DNA of 10,822 nucleotides from NCBI GenBank assembly GCA_036402075.1, contig DASWTP010000057.1, forward strand, positions 1-10,822. Reading direction: 5' to 3'. Made by a program: the position numbers and the translations under genes. The notes below the pieces were generated by a model. That model ran no database searches. It saw only the letters and a program-made list of their open reading frames with translations, and had not been told where the DNA came from. This document shows positions 1-7,414 of this stretch, one piece after another. Positions within the stretch are counted from its first letter, which is position 1. The number at the start of each line of letters is the position of its first letter. The DNA is from Chryseosolibacter sp036402075 (GTDB lineage Bacteria > Bacteroidota > Bacteroidia > Cytophagales > Cyclobacteriaceae).

Positions 1-9
1 TTATTCCCC

Positions 10-226
10 CAATGCCTAATGCCTAATTCCTAATTCCTCCTAATGCCCAATGACTATTGACTGCTGACTATTGACTAACGCCTATTAACCTGCAACTTGC
101 AACTTGCCACTTGCCACCCATCCCCAATGCCCAATTCCTAATTCCTAATTCCTCCCAATGCCTAATGCCTAATGCCTACTAACCTGCAACCTGCCACCTT
201 GCCACCTGCCACTTGCAACTTGCCCC
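10..226. repeat. Degenerate heptamer repeat array 1 (TAATGCC/CAATGCC/TTGCCAC)
   Basis: The stretch can be cut into 7-mers almost without loss of register: CAATGCC (10), TAATGCC (17), TAATTCC (24, 31), a TCC spacer (38-40), TAATGCC (41), CAATGAC (48), TATTGAC (55), and so on through CTGCAAC (90), TTGCAAC (97) and TTGCCAC (104, 111), then a second pass from 125 to 226. Consensus is roughly YWATGMC drifting to YTGCMAC. It lies just after the 3' end of the leftward M19-like gene. TAA in TAATGCC recurs every 21 nt in each forward frame, so the block is not coding. It resembles the short tandemly repeated heptamers (STRR) known from filamentous cyanobacteria, but the protein content here is not cyanobacterial. 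Confidence 0.9.
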
Positions 227-232
227 CGTCAC

Positions 233-1831
233 CTACTTCGGATAATTCCTCACCGTAAACTCCTCAGCATTCGTAAAGCATAATTTATCCACTGCACTTT
301 CCACTGCTGCAGTGCTGTTAAAATGCTTCAGGCAAGCTGGAGGATTTGCTGACCGCCGCTCCTGGTCGATCACGGCAACGAGTTCATCTCGGAAGAGCTT
401 GAAGTCAAGGACAGTATTATAGCGGTTGATCGGATCAATATAACCCTCATAGTCCGTCCCGATGGAAATGTGGTCCCAGGCCAGCACCTTATCCGGCTCA
501 CTGACCGTTGCGTCATTATAGATGACCTGCATTACCCCGCGCACATTGTTCCACAGCGCCTCAATCGTATTGCGGCCACCTTCGTTTATTTGAGCTTTTG
601 GAACACCGAGGATCCGTTGGTCGAATGAAAGGCCGAAGAGACCGCGGGTGTTGAAGATCATCATGATATCTTCGTCAGTCATGTTGATATTCCAGGCGTT
701 GTAGACACCGCTTGGGTCGAAATAGTCATCTTTCTCCTTCTTGCTTTTGCACGCTTGTATTTGTTCGTCCAGCGTCTTTACCCCGGAGTATCCGCAATGA
801 CTTGCGATCACGGGTATAATGTCGCCGCGCGAGGCACATTGTTGTACTACCTCTTGATAATATTGTTTCCGTGAGGCCGCGCTCATATGCTTGACATCGA
901 TGAGAATTCGATAGCCGTCGCCCGGCACGGGATTTCCGTTGTCGTCAATCGACAGCAGCTTTCGAAGGATTCGCCGTCCATCGTTTGTAAACTCACCATC
1001 CCGCCGCGAGTCCTGGTTCATCACCCATTGACCGATGTCGGGGAGACTGCGCGCATGCCCGCAGAGGAAGTTGTCAAAGTGGTGTGCAAAGGTGATAAAG
1101 AAGATCGGTGAAGACCACGTCTTTTTCATAAGGTCCACGCGCGCCAGGCAGGTCGTGACATCAGCTTGATCAGTGCCAATGGAGTGCATGCCTTCGATGG
1201 TCAGCACCATTGTGATCTCCTCGCGCGCCAGCGATTGCTTTAGCTCCGCGCGGTTTTTGGGGATCACATAGATTCCTTTAGCATCGTACGAATCAGGGTA
1301 GAGCGATCTTCGGTTGTCACGGCTTTCAAAGATCTGGCGAAGTAAACCCGGAGTGAAGATTTTGTTGCTGACGCGCTTGCCATTCTCGCTGCTGATAAAT
1401 TTGAATTCATCCTGGAGCCATTCCCAGTAGTCATAGTCATTAGATTGAACGAAGTCGATCAGCGCGTCCGGCACCTTCATATACGCCATCTGGATGATGT
1501 CTCGCAGCGGTAGCTTATGCGACGTTGCGATTCGGATGATCTCGCGAAGAAACTTGTTTTTTCCTTTGCTCGCCGAAGTCCCGGCCATAAAGAATCCACG
1601 CTCGATGGGGTAGAGGGCATTAAAGGTCAGCCGCACTTTCCCATTCCAAAGCTTGACAAGATCCGATTGACTGTAGGCTGCCGCGCGCTTTCCCTTGGCT
1701 TCAGCACGGAGGTTCGAGGAGATCACCGTCCACGGACTGTATTGATCCTTGCGCTCATGCCGCTGCTGGTTTGGCTTTAGCCAGAAGTAGGCACGTGAAT
1801 GATTGTGTGAGTGTAAGTCCGAAAATTTCAT
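233..1831 (-). CDS. Cytosolic M19 (renal dipeptidase)-like metal hydrolase, divergent
   Basis: This 532-residue protein looks like a distant member of peptidase family M19 in the amidohydrolase (TIM-barrel) superfamily. Visible motifs in order are DLHSH (residues 5-9, candidate first metal site), IEGMHS (212-217, E213 matching the bridging glutamate), TFAHHFDN (247-254, matching the LTHN substrate histidine), DVKHMS (312-317, H315), IASHCG (342-347, H345) and GTDYEG (458-463, D460). These match the order and spacing logic of M19 metal ligands. Oddities: the N-terminal site reads HxH instead of the usual HxD; about 100 extra residues lie between the first site and E213; and there is no signal peptide or lipobox, although many M19 enzymes are exported. 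The start lies 4 nt after the stop of the alpha/beta hydrolase gene, so the two are surely cotranscribed. Substrate is unknown; a dipeptide, an amide or another small ring/peptide bond is possible. Family assignment is fairly sure, reaction is not. Confidence 0.75.
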   Translation of the reverse strand: MKFSDLHSHNHSRAYFWLKPNQQRHERKDQYSPWTVISSNLRAEAKGKRAAAYSQSDLVKLWNGKVRLTFNALYPIERGFFMAGTSASKGKNKFLREIIRIATSHKLPLRDIIQMAYMKVPDALIDFVQSNDYDYWEWLQDEFKFISSENGKRVSNKIFTPGLLRQIFESRDNRRSLYPDSYDAKGIYVIPKNRAELKQSLAREEITMVLTIEGMHSIGTDQADVTTCLARVDLMKKTWSSPIFFITFAHHFDNFLCGHARSLPDIGQWVMNQDSRRDGEFTNDGRRILRKLLSIDDNGNPVPGDGYRILIDVKHMSAASRKQYYQEVVQQCASRGDIIPVIASHCGYSGVKTLDEQIQACKSKKEKDDYFDPSGVYNAWNINMTDEDIMMIFNTRGLFGLSFDQRILGVPKAQINEGGRNTIEALWNNVRGVMQVIYNDATVSEPDKVLAWDHISIGTDYEGYIDPINRYNTVLDFKLFRDELVAVIDQERRSANPPACLKHFNSTAAVESAVDKLCFTNAEEFTVRNYPK

Positions 1832-1835
1832 ACGC

Positions 1836-2885
1836 TCACATAGTAAAGACTGAATTTCCGCCCGCGAGCACTACCGCGATGTCCTCAGACACTGCCTTGC
1901 TGTTATAGTAGTACCAATGATGCACTACACCATCGATCACACCATCATCATCACGGATGTCCGACACCTCTGCTTGGTAAATATCATCGGGGAGACCAAT
2001 AGTGTTTTTAGCTCCCCACCGGCCAAGGCGGTTGAACGCATTTTTTGTATTCTCCGAAAGTCCCAGCGCCTTATCGCCATTGTGGTAGTAGACATGCACG
2101 CGCTCCCCGAGATCGATTACTTTATAAAGAGGCTTCGGCTGCTCCAGCGCGTCATAGTCGATGTCCGCTGCGACGAGCAGTATTTCACTGAAGACGGAAT
2201 TGATGGTTATACCCATCGATTGAAGATGAGTAACCATAGACTCCAGCACGCGATTGCCCATCGAGTGGCACATCAGGTGAATCTTCTGTTCACAGAAGTT
2301 TTTGTTTTTGTCCTTTTTGAATTGCTGGATCAGAAAGTCGCGGAAGGAAGCAAACGATCGGGCCAGCGCATAGCCCGACAGCACAGAGTCCCTCGCGTCA
2401 TCCCGGTAGCGCAGGATCTTACACATCGCCGGCCACGTGAACATCACAATATTTTGAACAGGACATTGTGGATTTTCAACAAAACGCTTGTGAAGGTTGG
2501 CCATTGTTTGCATGGCAACTTCCAGGTCAGATTTGAATCCGTGGATGAAAACAAGCGTGTGCTCATTGTCAGTATCAGCTTTCTTTCCTTTTTCGTACAG
2601 TTCCGTAAAGACTTTTGTTGAGCCAAGCTCTTTACCCTTTGGAGGCTTTCCGGTCTCGTAGATTTTTTCAAAGTCATCCACGTTGAGGTCCGGATGAAGG
2701 TAGATCTCGAAATCCGCTAGCTTCTTTGCTTTCTTGGGATCAAAAGTGACAGTCCCGTAGCGCAAGCTGTCCTGCGCTTCTTCGCAACCATCCGTGCGTA
2801 AATATTCTTTTGCATTGACCTGGATAAAGTTCCGGGCAGCTAAGTTCGAAGTCTCCCGGTTGGTGATGATATAATGTTTGACCAT
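1836..2885 (-). CDS. DUF900-type alpha/beta hydrolase
   Basis: The protein has 349 residues if started at ATG 2885. It shows an alpha/beta-hydrolase core of the DUF900/COG4782 kind: HGF oxyanion-region motif (residues 115-117), MFTWPA after the next strand, the nucleophile elbow CHSMGN with Ser208, AADID (239-243) after the following strand, and a C-terminal VHHWYYY with His322/323 as candidate catalytic histidine, followed by the family-like run S-x-x-V-S-E-D-I. The reading frame is open to an ATG at 2978, but those extra 31 residues are the translation of a terminator-like hairpin, and family members begin near YIITNR, so 2885 is preferred. No signal peptide or membrane segment is seen, so it should be cytosolic. 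It is the first gene of an operon with the M19-like enzyme. Esterase or lipase activity is likely; the natural substrate is unknown. Confidence 0.8.
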   Translation of the reverse strand: MVKHYIITNRETSNLAARNFIQVNAKEYLRTDGCEEAQDSLRYGTVTFDPKKAKKLADFEIYLHPDLNVDDFEKIYETGKPPKGKELGSTKVFTELYEKGKKADTDNEHTLVFIHGFKSDLEVAMQTMANLHKRFVENPQCPVQNIVMFTWPAMCKILRYRDDARDSVLSGYALARSFASFRDFLIQQFKKDKNKNFCEQKIHLMCHSMGNRVLESMVTHLQSMGITINSVFSEILLVAADIDYDALEQPKPLYKVIDLGERVHVYYHNGDKALGLSENTKNAFNRLGRWGAKNTIGLPDDIYQAEVSDIRDDDGVIDGVVHHWYYYNSKAVSEDIAVVLAGGNSVFTM

Positions 2886-2921
2886 AGCAGGGTGAGGTAT
2901 GAGGTTTGAATTTTTGAAAAC

Positions 2922-2966
2922 AAAAAAGCCCATCCAGCAATCTTTGCAGACTGCATGGATGGGCTT
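2922..2966 (-). terminator. Terminator-like hairpin in the 5' leader of the hydrolase operon
   Basis: Read on the minus strand, AAGCCCATCC (2966-2957) pairs perfectly with GGATGGGCTT (2935-2926) around a 21-nt middle, and a run of six T (2927-2922) follows, the form of an intrinsic terminator. It lies 37 nt before the ATG at 2885 and 8 nt after a promoter-like -7 element, so a transcript would begin almost at the hairpin. Arms are identical to those of the hairpin at 9232-9279. A TTTTTG/CAAAAA pairing (2911-2916 with 2921-2926) could compete for the T-tract. It may be an attenuator, a 5' stabilising structure, or a stop for antisense read-through from the right. Confidence 0.75.
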
Positions 2967-2974
2967 CTTATATA

Positions 2975-3004
2975 CCAATATAATAAAAGAAATTAATTTG
3001 GCAA
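2975..3004 (-). promoter_or_regulatory. Putative Bacteroidota-type promoter of the hydrolase/M19 operon
   Basis: On the minus strand, TTG (3004-3002) is followed after 19 nt by TATATTGG (2982-2975), close to the known Bacteroidota pattern TTG-N19-21-TAnnTTTG. The same arrangement occurs before the other leader hairpin. Only the match and the parallel support it. Confidence 0.45.
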
Positions 3005-3083
3005 TGTGATGGATGCGGGTGTCCTGGCCAGCTCTCGCTAGGTAAATTACCGCTCACGATACTCAGGACGCCGTTTGAATAAT

Positions 3084-3093
3084 GTTTGCAAAC
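3084..3093. promoter_or_regulatory. 10-bp palindrome GTTTGCAAAC upstream of the exported-protein gene
   Basis: A perfect 10-bp palindrome sits 48 nt before ATG 3142, in the region between two divergent transcription units. AATGTTTG (3081-3088) partly fits a Bacteroidota -7 element, but no TTG stands at the right distance. It could be an operator; chance is not excluded. Confidence 0.2.
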
Positions 3094-3141
3094 TGTGAGA
3101 GCATACCCTCCGTTCAGCCTTCCGTATTAGACGAACTGAGT

Positions 3142-3915
3142 ATGAGAACCTTCTATCTGCTTGTAATAATGCTGGCCGCGATCGCTGCGACCGCACAGAA
3201 ATCGGACACTGTAAGGATTGACGCATCGAAGATTAATACATCCTCCCTTATCCCCGGAGTTCACCAATACCTCGTCTATTTCAAAAATGGAAAGGACAGT
3301 AGCCGGGTGAATTTTCAATTTTGGACCCGTGAAGTCCAGCTAACGAAACACGAGGGTCGCGACGCCATTACAATTAAACAAACATGGGAAGACAATAAAT
3401 CAATAATTCATCGGGTAAACAGTATAAACGATCGCAAGACATTCGCACCGCTTTATCACGACAGCTGGTGGAAGTCAAGAGGCTCTTTCGTCTTCGATTT
3501 CATAAAAAAGACAGCTTTTGTAAATGACAAACAGGTCACGGCAGCAGACACTGCCGTCGCGCGGCAGAAAATGTTTGCAGCTTACGAAAAAGCTTTAACC
3601 GAATATGTTTTGAATTGGCATCTCGATTTGGAAGTGTTTCCGCTTTTGCCATATAAGGACGGTGTCACATTTATGATCAATTTCTATGACCCCGGCTTTC
3701 CCGCGCCATCGTTCCAGGCCTACACAGTTGACGGTAGTGCCAAGCTCATTGGCTATGGCGGCCAGTCAATAGATTGCTGGCTCCTCAAGCACGAGAGTCC
3801 GAACAACCACGAAGTTTTCTGGGTCAGCAAAAAGACCCGCGAAGTTCTAAAGCTTGAACAACAATTCGGCACCCGTTACCGCTACAAGGTTAAGCTAGGA
3901 TCTGTCGCGCCATAG
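3142..3915 (+). CDS. Exported protein, possibly DUF3108-like
   Basis: The chosen ATG gives 257 residues beginning with a clear Sec signal peptide: MR, a hydrophobic stretch to about residue 16, and a signal peptidase I site A-T-A|Q at 18/19, the common Bacteroidota form. The frame is open 20 codons further upstream (ATG 3082), but that would bury the signal peptide behind polar residues. The mature part is rich in beta strands with alternating aromatic residues, for example FWTREVQL, SWWKSRGSFVFDF and WHLDLEVFPLLPY, and ends with strands resembling CWLLKH...FWVSKKTREVLKLEQ. That layout recalls DUF3108-like periplasmic beta-barrel proteins of unknown role; the link is from pattern only. No lipobox cysteine and no C-terminal sorting domain are seen, so it is likely a soluble periplasmic protein. 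It is transcribed divergently from the hydrolase operon and convergently with the STAND operon. Confidence 0.75.
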   Translation: MRTFYLLVIMLAAIAATAQKSDTVRIDASKINTSSLIPGVHQYLVYFKNGKDSSRVNFQFWTREVQLTKHEGRDAITIKQTWEDNKSIIHRVNSINDRKTFAPLYHDSWWKSRGSFVFDFIKKTAFVNDKQVTAADTAVARQKMFAAYEKALTEYVLNWHLDLEVFPLLPYKDGVTFMINFYDPGFPAPSFQAYTVDGSAKLIGYGGQSIDCWLLKHESPNNHEVFWVSKKTREVLKLEQQFGTRYRYKVKLGSVAP

Positions 3916-3940
3916 CGGGTATTCTATTGACCCGAAACCC

Positions 3941-6900
3941 CTATGGCCACCATCGCTCGATGTCGTCGATGGCCTTCATGTAGGCATCACGGTCTTTGGA
4001 GCTGTTAGGGGGGACGAAGAAGGTCGCGAACCGGTCGACTAATTCTAACGCCTTTCGTCGTTCCATGGAAGACATTTTTTTTACGATGGCAACTTGAAGG
4101 CTCCGCTTTGTGTCGTCGGACAGCTCAGGAAATGAATCGGCTAGCGTCGCACAATCCATGTCAAAGCCTTGTAAAATCCCTTCCAGGTATTTCAACGCAT
4201 GTTCATTTTTTTGTTGCGCTGATAATTCCTTGAAAATTGAATTGTAAAGGCGCGTTTTTTCAAAACGGTAGTCAGTCGAATTGATATAAGCCAGAACCGG
4301 ATCAATAAGTTCAGGGCATAAAGAGTGAACAACGTTTTTCATTTTTTGATCATTGAGGAAGCCACGCGAGGTTTGGTGTCGAAGCTCTGATCGTAAGAAT
4401 AATTGAAGGGCTTGGTCCCGCTCGCCAAGCTCCAGCAAACGTGATACTACCTCAATACACGTATCGGTATAGACAAACGTTTCGCAGTAGCGCGAACAGA
4501 TTTCGATATATACTTTTGGGTCAATTTCGCGGCCAACCCGCCCTGCGAGCGCTTTGAACTCGTAATCAAAAAGGGCGAAGTTTTCTTTTGTCAGCTTTCC
4601 TTTTTCCTCTATTACCCATTGTCTATAAAGAAGGTCCGATAATTCGAGGATTAAGTCACTACGACGTGCGAGGATCAAGGCCTGTGCAATTTCGTCTCTG
4701 TCATGCGAGTGCTCCAAAAAATACGCTTTAATGAAATGCTCACCGCTGACTTTTTGTTCTCCTTCTAGGTGGCGTAGGGCCGAACAAAACAAGGTTGCCT
4801 TTGTTAGTTCATCCTCTACGGTCGAAATCATATGACCCAGTTCGCGCGATCGGTTTGTGGAACTCCCGTCCGTCGAATATTCCATGAATGTTATCTCCCC
4901 AAATATCTTGAGTTCAATAGCATCTGGATATTCTGCAATTGCCCGCTTTCTCTCTGCTGCTATTAGCATGTCACGGTCGGTGACAGCGACGTTAGGTAAT
5001 ATTGACATCAAGAGTTGAATCCTTGGTTGGGCATCGACCATGAATACCTGTTGCTCTGCTCCGAGTTGATTAATTACCTGGTCTCGTTCTTCTGGCTCGA
5101 AGCTTGAAAATAGCGCTGCGAAAAACTCGTACTTTGCATAATCGTCAACTAATTTGGATGCCATCGCAACTATTCGCTTTCTGTCCATGGCTGGATGCCT
5201 GTACGCATGTACCAGGATCATGGCTTTGGTCTCGTCATCAACTTCGCTTCTTTCTAAGTCGGAGAGCAATTCCTCTGAGACCCCTGTGACTTGACTGATG
5301 GCTGCGTAAATCATTGCGCCCAAATCATATGGATCTAGGTTAGGATAACTGTTTGCGAGGATTGGGTGATAAGCGACTTTCAATGCCGCGCTGGAGATAT
5401 GGTTTACTGGAAGTTGTGAGGCCCATAGAATGATATCCACCTCTTCTTTCCACGCTTCCCAGTTGAAAGTATGGCTGATGAGCTTCACTTGATTGCCTGA
5501 CGCGAGATTGAGCTGTTGCCATCGGCTCGGACGGTCATGCATGCTCCTCATGCAGAAAAAGATTCTTTCAAGTAACTGGTCTATAAGGCCGGAGTCCGCG
5601 ACTGCAAAAAGATTGATAAGGGAGTCATACTTCATCGGTTGGTTAGCAATCTTATCCACCATTGACAGAAGTGATGGATCGAATGCGAGTCGACTTGCGC
5701 GCACGATCCCGGTAAGAGCATGAACTGCTTGGTCTTTATCCGCTGCCTCTAATTGAAAGGCGAGTAGAGCAGGCAGGTGCTCGCGAATCTCGAGATAGTT
5801 TTCGGACCAAACTTCGTCATACCCGTAATATCCTTTTTTGACAAGATTACGCAACTCGGTAAACCACCCACGTTTAACCACATAGAAAACAAGGTTCGAC
5901 ATAAGGGTTCGGTCGTCTAGCGTTGCAGTGTTCATTGTGTCCTCGTTAGGGGGAATCAACGACAGATATTTTCTTACATTATCTTCATCTTGGAATTCGG
6001 AAGCCAGCGCGATTAGGCAAACGTACGAATCCCATTGCCTGTTCAGTCGCACGTCTTCCAGACGCTTCAACACGATGCGATGTATGCACAAAAGATCTTT
6101 ATCCCGGTGATTTTTTAGAAAGCTATACCAGGTGGCTGTTGAGTAGTAGGCGCCCGGATTTAGCCATTCCACAATTTCCTCAATGATCTCAGCGTCAAGC
6201 GAGTTGGATTTCGAAAAGGCCATGCCAACAGAAGACTTGTCGAGATCCTCCGTCACATGTTCTTTTGCCAACCGCCAGACTGCTCGAATATCTTCTAGTC
6301 CATTTAAATTGGGTAAGACTTTAAGTATAACGCGGCTATAATTAATTTGGCTTAATTCACCAGACATCAACCGGAATGCTTCCGTTGATTTATGTGCCCT
6401 GAATAGCTCTGCACAAACTTCTCCAAGACAATCCCCGTCGATCGGTGCATCGCTACCCAGTTCCACGACATGGCTCCAGTATCTGTAAGAGGTGTCCGGA
6501 TTGCAAAATGTATATTTTTTCCAGTAAGCTGCATTATTGGGATGCTCGTCGGGGTAACGCTCAACAATCTCAATAAATTCTTCCAGGTACATCTTTTCGA
6601 TTACTGAGGTTAGAACGCGTGCACGGTCTGCTTCTTCTAAATGATAGCTGCCGCGAATAATATTTTTACGCAACGATTGCTGTTCACCATCGGGAAGGTG
6701 CTGGGAAAGTTCCGCCAAGGTCAGAAGGCGTAATGAATCAGACGTTATTTGTTCAATGATCTCCTTCGCTCTGGCGAGTTGCTCGGGATAACGTAGCCCG
6801 GGGAGAATTTTTCCAAGTCCACCCGCACGGCTTCCTTCATTTGTCTCTTTCGATATTGCCTCGAGGTAGCGGTTTTGAATGGATGCAGGCATTCCGCTCG

Positions 6901-7414
6901 CTAATGCCGCCATTTGTATCGTTTTGTTATCTGATGAAACTATGTCGCGTGACGAGTCGAACAATGCTTGATGGACTGCGTCGAGTAGGTATCCCGGCAA
7001 CATGCTGAATAGTTGTGCAAGCGCTTGCGAACGGCGCTCTGGATTTACCAGTATGGAGGCATACGAGTAAATTGTTTGCGCGTCAAGTAATCCGCTCTCA
7101 ATATAGCTTCGATAGCACGACCGGGGCAGCCCTTGCGCCCGTGCTCGGAGTGTCGCCATCATCAGGCTCACGCGAAACAATCGCAATGAGCCATTATGTA
7201 ATCCTTCTGATCCTGAGTAGAGGCGCGATGCTTCCTTCAGGTAAGTTGAAAGGTCCTCCCAATAGCTTCCTGCCATAGCTTTTTGTTCCTTCAGCCGAAA
7301 AAACTTGTTAGCGCCCTTGTGGTCACTGAGCAATACACTGTCAAGTGTGTCCCAGTCACCATCATGAAGAAGCCTGGGGAATAGACTGGTGAGTGCCGCA
7401 TCTTCGAGTTTCAT
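3941..7414 (-). CDS. Large alpha-helical repeat protein, partner of the STAND NTPase
   Basis: The product has 1157 residues, is nearly all predicted helix, and has no recognisable catalytic motif, signal peptide or membrane segment. Residues 11-31 (LFPRLLHDGDW..LDSVLLSD) look like the module that normally follows the winged-helix part in NACHT proteins (general form LP.HL...GdW..L..LL.D). Beyond it are poorly conserved helical pairs of about 40-50 residues, for example around 128-150, 165-190, 210-242 and 255-290, like the TPR/HEAT-type solenoids used as sensors in STAND proteins. Its ATG overlaps the NTPase stop in ATGA (7411-7414), so translation is probably coupled. The simplest reading is the sensor and repeat half of a STAND protein encoded as a separate subunit. 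A recent frameshift splitting one gene is the main alternative. The ligand cannot be read from the sequence. Confidence 0.75.
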   Translation of the reverse strand: MKLEDAALTSLFPRLLHDGDWDTLDSVLLSDHKGANKFFRLKEQKAMAGSYWEDLSTYLKEASRLYSGSEGLHNGSLRLFRVSLMMATLRARAQGLPRSCYRSYIESGLLDAQTIYSYASILVNPERRSQALAQLFSMLPGYLLDAVHQALFDSSRDIVSSDNKTIQMAALASGMPASIQNRYLEAISKETNEGSRAGGLGKILPGLRYPEQLARAKEIIEQITSDSLRLLTLAELSQHLPDGEQQSLRKNIIRGSYHLEEADRARVLTSVIEKMYLEEFIEIVERYPDEHPNNAAYWKKYTFCNPDTSYRYWSHVVELGSDAPIDGDCLGEVCAELFRAHKSTEAFRLMSGELSQINYSRVILKVLPNLNGLEDIRAVWRLAKEHVTEDLDKSSVGMAFSKSNSLDAEIIEEIVEWLNPGAYYSTATWYSFLKNHRDKDLLCIHRIVLKRLEDVRLNRQWDSYVCLIALASEFQDEDNVRKYLSLIPPNEDTMNTATLDDRTLMSNLVFYVVKRGWFTELRNLVKKGYYGYDEVWSENYLEIREHLPALLAFQLEAADKDQAVHALTGIVRASRLAFDPSLLSMVDKIANQPMKYDSLINLFAVADSGLIDQLLERIFFCMRSMHDRPSRWQQLNLASGNQVKLISHTFNWEAWKEEVDIILWASQLPVNHISSAALKVAYHPILANSYPNLDPYDLGAMIYAAISQVTGVSEELLSDLERSEVDDETKAMILVHAYRHPAMDRKRIVAMASKLVDDYAKYEFFAALFSSFEPEERDQVINQLGAEQQVFMVDAQPRIQLLMSILPNVAVTDRDMLIAAERKRAIAEYPDAIELKIFGEITFMEYSTDGSSTNRSRELGHMISTVEDELTKATLFCSALRHLEGEQKVSGEHFIKAYFLEHSHDRDEIAQALILARRSDLILELSDLLYRQWVIEEKGKLTKENFALFDYEFKALAGRVGREIDPKVYIEICSRYCETFVYTDTCIEVVSRLLELGERDQALQLFLRSELRHQTSRGFLNDQKMKNVVHSLCPELIDPVLAYINSTDYRFEKTRLYNSIFKELSAQQKNEHALKYLEGILQGFDMDCATLADSFPELSDDTKRSLQVAIVKKMSSMERRKALELVDRFATFFVPPNSSKDRDAYMKAIDDIERWWP

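Noticed and set aside
1..226. CRISPR array
   Set aside because: Units are 7 nt with no spacers of constant length, and no cas genes are near.
887..1780. Plus-strand frames across the M19-like gene
   Set aside because: They are antisense to a gene with conserved metal-site motifs and show no protein-like features.
1917..2621. A 234-codon frame on the plus strand across the hydrolase gene
   Set aside because: It is fully antisense to a gene with clear alpha/beta-hydrolase motifs, and its own translation has no recognisable domain.
3916..3934. CGGGT/ACCCG hairpin between convergent genes as a terminator
   Set aside because: The stem is only 5 bp with a 9-nt loop and no T-tract on either strand.
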